Positions 36,770-46,377 of a stretch of DNA of 64,000 nucleotides are shown here, piece by piece. Source of the DNA: an uncultured Aeriscardovia sp. (GTDB taxonomy: Bacteria > Actinomycetota > Actinomycetes > Actinomycetales > Bifidobacteriaceae); contig CAIFES010000002.1 in the NCBI GenBank assembly GCA_903789535.1, forward strand, positions 62,001 to 126,000, given 5' to 3'. The stretch's first letter is position 1. Every line of letters begins with the position of its first letter. The notes below the pieces were generated by a model, which saw only the letters and a list, made by a program, of their open reading frames with translations, was not told the origin of the DNA and made no database searches. The position numbers were made by a program, and so were the translations under genes.

Positions 36770-37878
36770 CGTGTCTTCTCCAGATAGGCGTCGGTGGCGA
36801 GCGAGCGGGCCTGCGGCGCCTTGCCATTGCCGCCGCTCTTGGCCGAATACACGCCCGCTTTTGCGAGGAAGTCGAGATATTCCTGTGCCTGGGCGAAATC
36901 CGTGGTGCCGATCTTTGACGAATCGCCCCAGTATTTCTTCTCGACGATCCGCTTCATGGAGTCCTGTGCCAGCTTCTGGCTGATCCCGCTACCGCTGCTC
37001 TCCTCCACAAGGATCTTCGCCGCCTTGTCAGGATGGGCGAGCGCCCAACGATAGCCTTTCTGCGTGGCGGTGATGAAGCGCGAGAGCGTCTTCTTGTGCG
37101 AGGCGGCCCAGGAGGTCTTCACCGCCAGGCCCACCTGGTCGGGGTTGCCGGGCACGCCGTAATCGCCGGCCTCGTAGCAGCGCAGCCTCGGGCCGTCCAT
37201 CCGCGAGCGCACGCCCTCCCATGTGTCGTAGAAACCGGCGAAATCGCCCTTGCCGGCGGCGAGCGTGTCGAAGGTGGAGGTGCCGGAGGTGGCGGTGGAG
37301 AAGGTGGGCTTTCCCCCGTCGTGGGCGATCATCTGCCGGACGACGGCGGTCTGCTCGGCCGAGCCGAACGAGACGAACGTCTTGCCGGAGAAGTCCTTGG
37401 GCGAGCGGATGTCCGTGCGCGAGGCGAGCGCGCACCAGCGGGCGATAGGCTTCTGGACGAGGTCAAACACCATCCGCAGGTGCGAGCCGCGCGCATCGGC
37501 GGCGGCCACGTTGGAGAGGGTGGTGAACCCGAGGTCAGCCACGCCGGTCTCCACCGCACGCTCCGCACCGGCGGTGGAGGTGGGCAGGATCTGCACGTTG
37601 ACGCCGGCGAGCCGGTAGAACCCGCGCTTCTGGGCGACGAAGACGCCGATGTGGTTCGTGTTCGCGGTCCAGTCGAGCATGACGGCGACCGTGGGGAAAT
37701 GCGCGTCGCCGGCCTTCGCATCAGACGAGGCCGAAGAGGAGGTGGCGGAGGACCCGGCCCCGCAGCCTGTCAGCGACAGCAGCAGCGCGGCCGCCAAAAC
37801 GAATGCCGGCATTTTCCGCGCGGGGACGGCGGCACGACGGTTGGAAAGGGAATGGACGAACCGGGATAGAAAGCGCAT
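36766..37878 (-). CDS. thiY: Substrate-binding lipoprotein, ThiY/NMT1-like
   Basis: 370-aa lipoprotein. Signal peptide with lipobox LSLTGC (acylated Cys near residue 43), a Ser/Ala linker, then an NMT1/THI5-like domain: LDWTANTNHIGVFVAQKRGFYR is the typical beginning of formyl-aminopyrimidine (thiamine salvage) binding proteins. It delivers substrate to the overlapping permease. ATG 37878 with AAGGTGA upstream. I looked for a TPP riboswitch in its leader and did not find the conserved core; a partial hairpin (37887-37907) is the only structure seen. Confidence 0.78.
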   Translation of the reverse strand: MRFLSRFVHSLSNRRAAVPARKMPAFVLAAALLLSLTGCGAGSSATSSSASSDAKAGDAHFPTVAVMLDWTANTNHIGVFVAQKRGFYRLAGVNVQILPTSTAGAERAVETGVADLGFTTLSNVAAADARGSHLRMVFDLVQKPIARWCALASRTDIRSPKDFSGKTFVSFGSAEQTAVVRQMIAHDGGKPTFSTATSGTSTFDTLAAGKGDFAGFYDTWEGVRSRMDGPRLRCYEAGDYGVPGNPDQVGLAVKTSWAASHKKTLSRFITATQKGYRWALAHPDKAAKILVEESSGSGISQKLAQDSMKRIVEKKYWGDSSKIGTTDFAQAQEYLDFLAKAGVYSAKSGGNGKAPQARSLATDAYLEKTR

Positions 37879-38363
37879 TTCACCTTGCCTCTCGCGCTGT
37901 GCGAGGCGCCGGATCGGGTCCGGTAAGGTGAGGAGCCCGGCGATCCGACGGCTGTGTGGGTCGATCGTTCGTGTCCGCCGTCCGCAGGATGCCCGCATGG
38001 TCTGGTCGATCCGCGATGGCCACAGCCCGCGACGGGCAGGCCAGCACTGCACAGACCGATACCGGGCGGATCAGCGCTCGGCAGACCCACACAGTGTACT
38101 GTCGTCCCACAACACCGCCACCTCCCGTTTTCCCTTCCCCATCCGAATCGATGCCCCCGGCAGACTGACAATCCAGACAGATGACGATCCGAACAAGCAG
38201 CGATCCGGGCAGACCGGCGATTTCATCCCGCAGACCGATCCCTCCCCCATCCATCGATATTTACAATCAGAGGCAATCGGAGTGCTTGTGCCCGTGCCGC
38301 GCACACCGGCACGTTTTGAGGAACGACGGCTGGGAACGGCCGCCATCGAGCAAAGGAGAGACG
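37879..38363. other. Divergent intergenic region, thiY / DUF805 gene
   Basis: 485 nt with both promoters presumably inside. Visible: a GCCTCGC...GCGAGAGGC partial hairpin next to the thiY start, and an ACAGT/ACTGT inverted repeat (38091-38102). No gene or riboswitch is recognised. Confidence 0.5.
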
Positions 38364-39590
38364 ATGACTTCTCCGAATTATCCCGGCGGTTTTCCTTCCG
38401 GGAACCAGTATCCACAGCCGCCGCAGTACCCGGCACCGGGCCAGCAGTATCAGGCACCGTACGATCAGCAGCAGTACGGCGACGGCGGCTACGCGCAGAA
38501 CGGCTACTCCGGCTATGGCGGCCAGTACGGCGACGGCGGCTATCAGCAGCCCGGCTATGAGCAGCCGGCACAGTTCCCGCCGCGGTTCGCGACAAATCAG
38601 ACCGCAGGCGCCTCGGCAGGCGGCACCGCACCCATGAACGGGGCGAACGGCCCGGCACCGACGATGCCGATGAATCAGCCGGTGGGCCAGATGCCGCCCG
38701 CCTACGGCATGAACGCTGGTGCCGGCACGCCGATGAACGGTCCGGCCCCCGCACCGATGCCGCCGGCCGGCATCGCCCAACCCGCGCCGGTCGCCACCGC
38801 GCAGCGCTCGAAGCTGCCGGCCCCGCGCCGTCTGCCGCAGTACGGTGCCAACCCGCTCAACGCCTTCACGCGCTTCTTCACCAAGTACGCCACCTTCACG
38901 GGTCGCGCCTCCAAGAGCGAGTACTGGTGGATGCAGTTCTGGCATCTGATCGTCAGCTGGTTCATCGTCCCGGGCGTCACTGCCCTGTGCGTGTACATCT
39001 GCCTCGTGCCGATGATCGGCATCGTCAGCGATGACATCACCACCGTGCAGTCCTCGCTGCGCAACTGTCTGTACGTGGCCATCGGCGTTCTCATCGTCGC
39101 CGCCATCGTCGACCTCGCGCTGCTCATCCCCTCGCTCTCGCTGCGCGTGCGGCGTCTGCATGATGCGAACGGATCGGGCTGGTGGGCCGCGTTCTGGGTG
39201 GTGCCGGCGGTGGTCACCGATGTGCTCGCCTACGCCGCCTACACGCTCATCTTCATCGCCTGCTTCCGTCTTGTCGACTACCTGCCGCAGGTGGATCAGG
39301 TGCTCAACAGCAGTGATTTCGAGCCGGGCAGACTCGACCGCTTCCTGCCCTTCGCCACCGGCACGGTGCTGGTGGTGTTCGCCTACGTGCTGCTCGCCGC
39401 CGCCATCTCACAGATGATCACCCTCATCTTCGACCTCGTGGTCGGCTTCATCACCACCGATCCGGCGGGAAGCCGCTTCGACGCGCAGGAGCCGGAGGTC
39501 GAGCCGGTGCCCGCCGCCGCGCAGGAGGCGGCACAGGAGGCCGCAGCCGTACAAAAGACCGCGGCACAGGACGACCACAGCTCTGACTGA
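38364..39590 (+). CDS. DUF805 membrane protein with Pro/Gln/Gly-rich N-terminus
   Basis: 408 aa. Residues 1-165 are a disordered cytoplasmic region rich in Pro, Gln, Gly, Tyr and Asn with repeated QYGDGGY/GYGGQYG units. The DUF805 domain follows: FTGRASKSEYWWMQFW, hydrophobic segments at about 195-220, 240-270, 285-320 and 340-370, and RVRRLHDANGSGWW. The C-terminal 35 residues are Ala/Glu/Gln-rich. DUF805 proteins have no established function. AAAGGAGAG precedes ATG 38364. Confidence 0.85.
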   Translation: MTSPNYPGGFPSGNQYPQPPQYPAPGQQYQAPYDQQQYGDGGYAQNGYSGYGGQYGDGGYQQPGYEQPAQFPPRFATNQTAGASAGGTAPMNGANGPAPTMPMNQPVGQMPPAYGMNAGAGTPMNGPAPAPMPPAGIAQPAPVATAQRSKLPAPRRLPQYGANPLNAFTRFFTKYATFTGRASKSEYWWMQFWHLIVSWFIVPGVTALCVYICLVPMIGIVSDDITTVQSSLRNCLYVAIGVLIVAAIVDLALLIPSLSLRVRRLHDANGSGWWAAFWVVPAVVTDVLAYAAYTLIFIACFRLVDYLPQVDQVLNSSDFEPGRLDRFLPFATGTVLVVFAYVLLAAAISQMITLIFDLVVGFITTDPAGSRFDAQEPEVEPVPAAAQEAAQEAAAVQKTAAQDDHSSD

Positions 39591-39712
39591 TCAACACAGA
39601 CGGCTGTGACTCGAGCCGATCGGCACAGCAGACGGCCGCGGCACGGTCTGACCGGTTACGGTCTGACTAGAGCACAGTCTGATCGGTCACAGACCGACAA
39701 GAACAGTCTGTC

Positions 39713-40372
39713 TTACTCGACGTCCTTGGCGGGGTCATGATAGTCGACCCCGACGAGGCGGTGCGTGCCCGTCTCGATCGCCAGTGAGGTGACCGAGGCG
39801 AGGCCCGTCTTGCGCAGCAGCACGTTCGAGGAGGCGCGGCCTGTGGCGAGCATGTGCCGCAGCGTCCAGATCGGCGACTCATGCGAGACGACGATGAGGT
39901 TCTGCCCCGGGTAGGCGTCGGCCTTCTCGAACGCGAACGACATCATGCGCTCGGCGATCTGCTCGTACGGCTCGCCCCAGCCCGGGCGGCGAAGATTGAG
40001 GAACTTGAACAGATTTCCATGCCGGTACCAGGCCGCCTGCCCGTGGTTGACGCGCTGGCCGGCATAAATATTCTTTGCCTCCAGCAGCCGCTCATCAGTC
40101 TGGATGGCAAGAGGTTCGAGACCGTCTTTCTCCCGCTGCTGGTTGACAGCCTGCTGCACAAGGCGGGCGGTGTCCATCGTGCGGTCGAGGGGCGAGGAGA
40201 AGAACGCGGCGGACCGGACGATCTGCGGCTGGCCCGCCACCCACTCGGCAGTGGCCTGCGCCTGGCGACGGCCGAGATCGGAGAGATGGAAGCCAGGAAG
40301 ACGCTCGTAGACGACTTTGCCCGGGTTCTCGACCTTGCCGTGACGGACGAAGTTGAGGACGGTGACAGCCAT
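39713..40372 (-). CDS. Histidine phosphatase (phosphoglycerate-mutase-like)
   Basis: 219 aa. N-terminal LNFVRHGKVENPG carries the phospho-acceptor RHG motif. SSPLDRTMDTA and VVSHESPIW provide the second Arg and catalytic His. The substrate is unknown; the family includes phosphoglycerate mutases and broad phosphatases. Its ATG overlaps the stop of the GtrA-like gene (TGATG), indicating translational coupling. Confidence 0.87.
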   Translation of the reverse strand: MAVTVLNFVRHGKVENPGKVVYERLPGFHLSDLGRRQAQATAEWVAGQPQIVRSAAFFSSPLDRTMDTARLVQQAVNQQREKDGLEPLAIQTDERLLEAKNIYAGQRVNHGQAAWYRHGNLFKFLNLRRPGWGEPYEQIAERMMSFAFEKADAYPGQNLIVVSHESPIWTLRHMLATGRASSNVLLRKTGLASVTSLAIETGTHRLVGVDYHDPAKDVE

Positions 40373-41283
40373 CAGCGGCTCTTCTTCCCCTGCTTCTTCT
40401 TTTTGGCCGGCGGGTCGACGGGCATGGTGGCGAGATCATCGCCCAGCATGCCGGCCACGGCGTTCATCGTCGCCTGACGATCCTGAATCTTGCGTGAGAG
40501 GCCACGGGTGAGCACGGCCGTCTCCTCGGCCGCCGTCACCGGGTCGACGCCGCGGGCGATGCGCGCCTCGTAGAACGGCAGCGCCACCGGGTCGGCGGGC
40601 ATGGCCCACTTGGAGGAGAACGCCGCAGAGGTGATGAGCGAGGCGGCCATGGTCGGCGCGCCCTGCGGGCGCTGCCAGCGGGCCGGCCCGTGCTGCAGCG
40701 ACCACAGGCCGATGCGGTGCGCGAACGTATTGTCATTCTCGTGGCCGGCGCGCGGGGCGTCGATGGTGAACTTGCGCGAGAAGAAGTTCCACACGCTGAC
40801 GATGATGGTGGCCACGATCTTGGCGATATTGGTCATCAGCACGATGAAGCCGTGCGAGCTCTTGCCGATGAACGGCTGGGTCATGGCGGCGATGATGAGG
40901 CCGTTGATGATCAGGCCGATCACCGAGCAGATGACGAAGATCGTCAGCTCCATCCATCGTGCCATATCCACGCGGTGGATGAAGACGAACTGCATGCTCG
41001 CCAGATAGTTGACGACGAGTGAGATGAGGAACGAGATGGACCCGGAGACGGTCGGGTTCATGCCCAGGGCGGCGACGAAAACGTTGAGCAGGCCCCAGTC
41101 GATGAAGAAGCAGACGAAGCCGATGACGCCGAAGCCGACGAACTGCAGCACCACGTGGCGGACGACCGGGTTGAGCCGGGCGACCCACGTCGGCATCTTG
41201 TGTGAATCCCCGTCCTGCGCATGGTTTGTACCGCCGCTGTGCTGATCGCGCTGGGCGGCGGTGTTCTCACTCTGTTGTGCCAT
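40372..41283 (-). CDS. GtrA-like membrane protein
   Basis: 303 aa from ATG 41283 (an alternative ATG 9 nt upstream is in frame). Four helices at about 38-155 match GtrA/DPMS: VLQFVGFGVIGFVCFFIDWGLLNVF, SISFLISLVVNYLASMQFVF and FIGKSSHGFIVLMTNIAKIVAT...NFFSRKF. GtrA proteins help move or use polyprenyl-linked sugars in cell-surface glycosylation. The C-terminal 130 residues are soluble, with a Lys-rich end. It is in an operon with the histidine phosphatase. Confidence 0.85.
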   Translation of the reverse strand: MAQQSENTAAQRDQHSGGTNHAQDGDSHKMPTWVARLNPVVRHVVLQFVGFGVIGFVCFFIDWGLLNVFVAALGMNPTVSGSISFLISLVVNYLASMQFVFIHRVDMARWMELTIFVICSVIGLIINGLIIAAMTQPFIGKSSHGFIVLMTNIAKIVATIIVSVWNFFSRKFTIDAPRAGHENDNTFAHRIGLWSLQHGPARWQRPQGAPTMAASLITSAAFSSKWAMPADPVALPFYEARIARGVDPVTAAEETAVLTRGLSRKIQDRQATMNAVAGMLGDDLATMPVDPPAKKKKQGKKSR

Positions 41284-41539
41284 AACGAACATTGTCCCAC
41301 AGGCGCCGACACACACCGGCATTGCCGGCCTGACGCCCACCCGCCCGCGCTGGCTCCACCGGACCGACACCATCAGCCGAGCCACCGCCATCGGCCAGAC
41401 CGCCCACAACGAGGAACGGCCCCGCCCACGATGTCTCTGCGGAGGGCGCATTGCCGCCGCTTAGACTAGGAACGGCACGCGCACACCGCCTGTTTGCGGT
41501 GCCGCGCACACGTAGTCCCGTCTTTTCAAGGAGGCACCC

Positions 41540-41890
41540 ATGCCGTGCATCATCACCCATACGTCACAGAAGATCTCGCAACAGCAGCGCGAGCATCTCA
41601 AGACCGTCTTCGGCAAGGCCATCGAGGATCTGCCGGGCAAGAGCGAGTTCTGGCTGTGCTGCCTGTTCGACGATGACAAGCCGATGTACTTCGGCGGCAC
41701 GAACGACAAGCCGGCCGCGTTCATCGAGGTCAACGCCTACGCGACCGGCGAGATCCCGCAGTCCGCTTGGCAGAAGCTGTCGGCCGACATCCAGGAGGCG
41801 GTCAGCTCCGAGCTGGGCGTGCCGAAGGACCGCATGTATGTGCGTGAGATCGCCTCGCCGGACTGGGGCTGGAACGGCGGCAATTTCTGA
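41540..41890 (+). CDS. MIF/tautomerase-superfamily protein
   Basis: 116 aa. Starts Met-Pro, leaving the N-terminal proline used as catalytic base in this superfamily. Sequence pattern matches macrophage-migration-inhibitory-factor proteins (SEFWLCCLFDDDKPMYFGGTND, AFIEVNAYATG, ELGVPKDRMYVREIASPDWGWNGGNF). Probably a phenylpyruvate or dopachrome-type tautomerase; the physiological substrate is unknown. CAAGGAGGCACCC precedes the ATG, and a TAGACT -10 box lies at 41462-41467. Confidence 0.85.
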   Translation: MPCIITHTSQKISQQQREHLKTVFGKAIEDLPGKSEFWLCCLFDDDKPMYFGGTNDKPAAFIEVNAYATGEIPQSAWQKLSADIQEAVSSELGVPKDRMYVREIASPDWGWNGGNF

Positions 41891-41900
41891 GCCGTCATCA

Positions 41901-41908
41901 CCCCCCCC
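41901..41908. repeat. C8 homopolymer
   Basis: Eight C just downstream of the MIF-family gene stop codon. Confidence 0.75.
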
Positions 41909-41986
41909 GCGATGCGCCCTGTTACCGGCGATAAATCGTCGCCAGCCGGGCAGGACGCGCACCAGACGACAGACAATAATCCGACA

Positions 41987-42042
41987 TAAAAACAGAGGCG
42001 CCCGCCAGACTGGTATCAACCATGATCTGGCGGGCGCCTCTG
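41987..42042 (-). terminator. Terminator of the rpsF-ssb-rpsR-rplI operon
   Basis: A perfect 17-bp stem (41993-42009 / 42026-42042) is followed on the minus strand by TTTTT. It probably also stops transcription from the convergent MIF-family gene. Confidence 0.93.
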
Positions 42043-42090
42043 TGTTGAGAGAAGAAAATCAGCCCGGAAACCTCAGTCCCCGGTCAAAGC

Positions 42091-42549
42091 TCACTTCTCG
42101 GCGGTCACCTTGACGGTGAACTGCGCGGAGATCTCCGGGTGCACGTTGGCCGTGACCGGGAAATCACCGGTGGTGCGGATCGGCTCGAAGACGAGGGTCT
42201 TCGGATCCACGCTGATCTGCTTGGCGGCGAGCGCGGACGCGATGGCGTCGGCGGAGATGCCGCCGAACAGCTTGCCGGACTCGGAGACCTTGGCGGAGAT
42301 CTCGACGGTGCTGCCCTCGAGCTGCTCCTTGAGCGCGACGGCGTCCTCACGGGTGGCGAGCACCTGTGCACGACGGGCCTTGCGCATGGCCTCGATCTGC
42401 TTCTCGGCGCCGGCGGTCCACACAAACGCCTGGCCCTGCGGGATCAGGAAGTTGCGGGCATAGCCGGTGGCGACGGTGACGACGTCACCCTTGTGGCCGA
42501 GGTTGGCGACGGTGGTGCGAAGAATGACCTTCTGCTGCTTGTTCGGCAT
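42091..42549 (-). CDS. rplI: 50S ribosomal protein L9
   Basis: 152-aa large-subunit protein that binds 23S rRNA. The N-terminal domain [33 protein letters not shown] is canonical, followed by the connecting helix and C-terminal domain. Last gene of the rpsF operon, 17 nt after rpsR. Confidence 0.96.
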   Translation of the reverse strand: MPNKQQKVILRTTVANLGHKGDVVTVATGYARNFLIPQGQAFVWTAGAEKQIEAMRKARRAQVLATREDAVALKEQLEGSTVEISAKVSESGKLFGGISADAIASALAAKQISVDPKTLVFEPIRTTGDFPVTANVHPEISAQFTVKVTAEK

Positions 42550-42566
42550 TGTTCCTCCTTCTTGCC

Positions 42567-42854
42567 TCAGCGGTCGGTGTGACGACGGCGGTGACCGTGG
42601 CTGACGGAATGGCCGAGGGTCTGGTACGGAAGAAGGGCCATCTCACGGGCGTTCTTGATGGCCTTGGACAGCTCGCGCTGCTCCTGGACGGACACGCCGG
42701 TGATGCGACGGGAACGGATCTTGCCGCGATCGGAGATGAACTTGCGCAGCAGCGCGACGTCCTTGTAATCGATCTCGGTGACCTTGGCGGCCTTGAGCGG
42801 ATCCGGCTTCTTCTTGAACGGCTTGACGGGAGGATGCGGCCTCTTGCGTGACAT
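42567..42854 (-). CDS. rpsR: 30S ribosomal protein S18
   Basis: 95 aa. The core [26 protein letters not shown] is diagnostic; S18 partners with S6. It has a His/Arg-rich C-terminal extension ([15 protein letters not shown]). Third gene of the operon. Confidence 0.96.
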   Translation of the reverse strand: MSRKRPHPPVKPFKKKPDPLKAAKVTEIDYKDVALLRKFISDRGKIRSRRITGVSVQEQRELSKAIKNAREMALLPYQTLGHSVSHGHRRRHTDR

Positions 42855-42961
42855 ATGAAAACTCCTTGATGATTTTGAATCTCGTTGATCAGTATGTGGA
42901 TGACGGTTCTGCGCTCAGGCGGGAATGCGGACGGGGACCGTCACGGCATCAGGCGACCGGC

Positions 42962-43543
42962 TCAGAAGGCCGGCTCGTCGCCCGTGCCGAGCGGGTCGGC
43001 GTCCTGGCCGGTGCCGCTGGCACCGAAGCCCGCGCCGTTGGAGTAATTGCCGTAGGAACCCCACTGGCCGGCCTGGCCGGACTGTGCCGGCGCGGCAGCC
43101 GAGGCGCCGCCACTGTAGCCGCCCTGCGCGGGCGCGGCGGGACGCGCACCGCCGGCATAGCCGGAGGCGCCGCCCTGACGCGGCGTGCGGGTGACCTGCG
43201 CGGAGGCATAGCGCAGCGAGGGGCCGATCTCGTCGACCCTCAGCTCCACCACCGAGCGGGTGCTGCCGTCCTGCGCCGTGTACGAGCGCTGGACGAGGCG
43301 GCCCTGCGCGATGACGCGCGTGCCCTTGGTCAGGGAGCTGGCAATGTTCTGGGCCATGTCGCGCCACGCGGAGCAGCGCAGGAACAGCGCGTCGCCGTCC
43401 TCCCACTGCTGCGTCTGGCGGTTGTAGGTCCTCGGGGTCGAGGCGATCGTGAAATCGGCGACCTGTGCGCCGGAGCCGACAGTGCGCAGCTCCGGATCGG
43501 CCGTCAGATTCCCGATAACGGTGATCACCGTGTCATTTGCCAT
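42962..43543 (-). CDS. ssb: Single-stranded DNA-binding protein
   Basis: 193 aa. An N-terminal OB fold ([42 protein letters not shown]) is followed by a Gly/Ala/Gln/Tyr-rich linker. It ends in the acidic tip DEPAF, the partner-binding tail typical of SSB. Located between rpsF and rpsR, the standard arrangement. Confidence 0.96.
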   Translation of the reverse strand: MANDTVITVIGNLTADPELRTVGSGAQVADFTIASTPRTYNRQTQQWEDGDALFLRCSAWRDMAQNIASSLTKGTRVIAQGRLVQRSYTAQDGSTRSVVELRVDEIGPSLRYASAQVTRTPRQGGASGYAGGARPAAPAQGGYSGGASAAAPAQSGQAGQWGSYGNYSNGAGFGASGTGQDADPLGTGDEPAF

Positions 43544-43659
43544 TTTTCCCAGCTTCTCGGCAGAAAATCAGTCATTCACGGGCACAGACCCGCGCGGTAC
43601 GAAGGTGCGCGGACCTGTTCTTGTCTGCGCGGACAGGATCGTCCGTGGGCCGATGCGGC

Positions 43660-43953
43660 TCAGTTGTCCTTGCGCAGAATCTTGGTGCGGATCACCTGCG
43701 GGGCGAGACCAAGCTGACGCTTGAGCTCATCGTTCGTGGCCGGGTCAACGCTGTAGTTGACCACCACGTACGAGCCCTCGGTGTTGCCGTCGATCTCGTA
43801 GGCGAGCTTGCGACGACCCCAGAAATCGGTCTTGTCGATCGAGCCCTTGGCGTTCTTCACCACGTCGAGATATCCATCAACGAGCTTCTTGACGCTCGCG
43901 TCCTCAAGCTGAGGATCCACGATCATCATGAGTTCATACTTATGAGCAGACAT
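43660..43953 (-). CDS. rpsF: 30S ribosomal protein S6
   Basis: 97 aa. YELMMIVDPQLED and GRRKLAYEIDGNTEGSYVVV are typical. First gene of rpsF-ssb-rpsR-rplI. ATG 43953 follows AAGGAGG at a suitable distance; a GTG one codon upstream is less likely. The leader can fold so that the ribosome-binding site is covered. Confidence 0.96.
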   Translation of the reverse strand: MSAHKYELMMIVDPQLEDASVKKLVDGYLDVVKNAKGSIDKTDFWGRRKLAYEIDGNTEGSYVVVNYSVDPATNDELKRQLGLAPQVIRTKILRKDN

Positions 43954-43959
43954 CACCCA

Positions 43960-44002
43960 CCTCCTTTGGACTGACTGGTCACGGGCCTTCCGTGACAGGA
44001 GG
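43960..44002 (-). promoter_or_regulatory. rpsF leader with possible SD sequestration
   Basis: On the minus strand CCTCCT (44002-43997) is followed by a 7-bp hairpin (43996-43990 / 43984-43978). The AAGGAGG Shine-Dalgarno (43966-43960) then follows and can pair with CCTCCT across the hairpin. This is a plausible autoregulatory leader; S6:S18 leader control is known in other bacteria. Confidence 0.45.
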
Positions 44003-44166
44003 ATGTGCTGCGAGTGCGGCCGGGGTTGGCGGCCACAACAACAGGTCGATTTTACGCGGCGGCGGCGACGCGGCAGATCGCACGTCGCTGCCTGGCCGCA
44101 GACGGCGCGGCCCCGGAAAAACAGGCCGCCGTGCCCGGCAGTCAGGCAGGAAACCCAGCGGGAAAC

Positions 44167-46377
44167 TCAGCGGGCAGAGGATGAGGAGGCGGTCTTGGAG
44201 GACGCGCCGCTGCCCGAAGGCAGGCGGACGAAGTCCGTCGAGCGCAGGTAGTTCTTGCCGGCCGTCATGTCGTACTGGATGAGCCGGTACTCGCGCAGCA
44301 GCGCCGACGCCTTCTTCGGCAGCTTCGCCGTCGTCACGGTCTTCCCGTCCGACATCACGTTGAGCTGCTCGCCCTCGGGGATGCGGTCCCACACCTGGAT
44401 GCCGTTCATCACCGGCGGCTCCATGGCAGGGATCGCCTCATGCATGCGCGTGAGGAAGGCGAGGTAGGGCGAGACCTTCGAGTCCGTCTGTGCCGCGGCC
44501 TGAGCCATGAAGTAGTTCGGCGAGGTGTAGGCGCTGCCGGCGGCAGACAGCTTCTTCGCGTTCTTCGTGGCCTTGTTCGACCAGATGAAGTAGTCCGTCT
44601 CGTGCAGGGCGAGCGAGTTCTTCTCGCTGCGGCTGGCGGTGTCATAGATGCCGGGCAGGTGGTCGCCGTACCAGATGACGGTGATCGGCCGGTCGATGGC
44701 GTCGAGCTTGTCGAGGAAGTCCTTGGTGGCCTTGTCCGTGTATTCCACGCCCTTGGCATACGTGCGGATATGCGTCTTCTCAGTGGCGGACAGGCCGGTG
44801 CCGGAGACCTGGAACTGATTGTCGTCGTACCAGTTGTTGTAGTTCATGTGGTTCTGCATGGTGGCCAGCTGGTAGTAGCCCGCCTTCTGATCCTTTGCCA
44901 GATGGTCGAGGATGGCCTGGTAGCTGGAGGCATCACAGACATACGGGTTGCGGTCGATCTTGTTCTGCGGCTCGAACACGTACGGGGTTCCGGTCTGCGC
45001 CCAGAACTTCGCGAAGCCGAAACGCTTGTAGTCGCTGTCGCGGAAGTACATCTTGGCGTTGTACGGGTGGAACGCGAGCGCGGTGCGGTCGGCCTGGTTC
45101 CACATCTGCGAGAAGGCGTACGGCCATGACTGCGTGGGCACGAGCTGGGTGTAGGGCGCGGTCATCGAGGCGGAGAAGTTGGCCATCGACAGGCCGGTGG
45201 TGGCCATGTACTCGAGGTTGGCGGTGCCCCCGCCGTAGCCGGAGGAGACCATGAGCCCGCTCGTGGTGGTCTTCTTGATGGCGCGGATGCGCGGCATCGG
45301 GTCGGCGTTGAGGCTCACGCCCGGCACGCGCGTGGGGTCGGAATACGACTCGGACAGCACGGTGATGACGGTGTTGTTCGTGAGGGTCCCCATGCGCGAG
45401 GCGTTGATGGTCTTTGCCACCTTCGTGTATTTGGCGGCGATCTTCTTCATCGTCTGTTCGCTGTAGCCCTTCGGCTCGTCCATCACCTTGATGCGGGTCA
45501 GGCGCATGAAGCCGATGGCGGTGCCGTTGCCCTGGGCGTCGAGCACGGCGTCCCACAGGTGGGGGATGTCGCCCATGTAGGCGGCGAAGCGGTTGGCGGC
45601 CGTGCCCTCGGTGCCGAGGTTGACGGCGAACCCGCCCAGCAGGCCGGCAGGCAGTGCGACGAGCACGATCTGGGCGATGACGCGCAGCGCGCGGCGGGTG
45701 GCGGTGGCGGCGCCCTGGCCGTGCGAGCGGGCAAGGCCCGCCACGCAGCGCGAGAAGCTGTCGCGCGTAAAGATAGCGCCCTTGTGCCCGTCAAACAGGC
45801 CGAGCACAACACACAGCGCCACGAACACGAGCACGAAGACGACGGCCGCGATGATGGTGCCGGCCGCATCGTCGGGGATGAAGTCGGTCAGCGAGCCGGC
45901 GTTGTCACCGGCGAGCAGCACGTCGGAGGGCAGGATCGGCTCGTTGCGCATCTGCACCTTCATCCGCTCGATGACGGCGACGACCGTCACCACGGCGAGG
46001 AAAACGGGGCTCGCCACCCAGAAGCGGTTGAAAAGGAACAGTATCGCCAGATAGATGAGGGCGAGGACGGCCATGTTGAGCGCCCAGACGAAGCGGTGCT
46101 GGGTGACGCACAGACGCAGGAACGCCCACAGCTGGCCCCACGGGTTGGACGGCGAGACGGACATCTGCAGCACCGCCATCGCCAAGAAGTCGGTCAGCAG
46201 GAACCAGAGGATGTAGACGAGCGGGTTGTAGCCGCGGCCGGCGGCTAGTCGGCGCGCACGCAGGGAGGGTTGTGCTGCCTTGTCGCCCGTCTTCCGGCGC
46301 ATGTCCGTGTCCTGGCCTGCGACCATGTCCTCGGCTGCGGCCGTCACCCGGCCTGTGGGACGTGGTGAATTCGTCAT
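44167..46377 (-). CDS. LtaS-like phosphoglycerol transferase / sulfatase-family membrane enzyme
   Basis: 736 aa. A cytoplasmic N-terminus is followed by five hydrophobic segments (about 52-72, 97-116, 122-138, 175-195, 233-253) and a large extracytoplasmic sulfatase-fold domain. Metal/nucleophile motifs include LSESYSDPT (Glu343), GGGTANLEYMATTG (Thr385 as probable nucleophile) and VIWYGDHLPG. Family members polymerise glycerol phosphate into lipoteichoic acid or decorate surface glycans. A Ser-rich tail ends the protein. It is divergent from the PBP gene. Confidence 0.85.
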   Translation of the reverse strand: MTNSPRPTGRVTAAAEDMVAGQDTDMRRKTGDKAAQPSLRARRLAAGRGYNPLVYILWFLLTDFLAMAVLQMSVSPSNPWGQLWAFLRLCVTQHRFVWALNMAVLALIYLAILFLFNRFWVASPVFLAVVTVVAVIERMKVQMRNEPILPSDVLLAGDNAGSLTDFIPDDAAGTIIAAVVFVLVFVALCVVLGLFDGHKGAIFTRDSFSRCVAGLARSHGQGAATATRRALRVIAQIVLVALPAGLLGGFAVNLGTEGTAANRFAAYMGDIPHLWDAVLDAQGNGTAIGFMRLTRIKVMDEPKGYSEQTMKKIAAKYTKVAKTINASRMGTLTNNTVITVLSESYSDPTRVPGVSLNADPMPRIRAIKKTTTSGLMVSSGYGGGTANLEYMATTGLSMANFSASMTAPYTQLVPTQSWPYAFSQMWNQADRTALAFHPYNAKMYFRDSDYKRFGFAKFWAQTGTPYVFEPQNKIDRNPYVCDASSYQAILDHLAKDQKAGYYQLATMQNHMNYNNWYDDNQFQVSGTGLSATEKTHIRTYAKGVEYTDKATKDFLDKLDAIDRPITVIWYGDHLPGIYDTASRSEKNSLALHETDYFIWSNKATKNAKKLSAAGSAYTSPNYFMAQAAAQTDSKVSPYLAFLTRMHEAIPAMEPPVMNGIQVWDRIPEGEQLNVMSDGKTVTTAKLPKKASALLREYRLIQYDMTAGKNYLRSTDFVRLPSGSGASSKTASSSSAR

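Noticed and set aside
37879-38200. TPP riboswitch in the thiY leader
   Set aside because: The CUGAGA and ACCUGAUCYGG...AUNCNGCG core elements are not present in order on the minus strand.
39591-39712. Repeat element rich in GTCTGA between the DUF805 and phosphatase genes
   Set aside because: The copies are short and irregular, with no clear unit or pairing, so I do not call a defined element.
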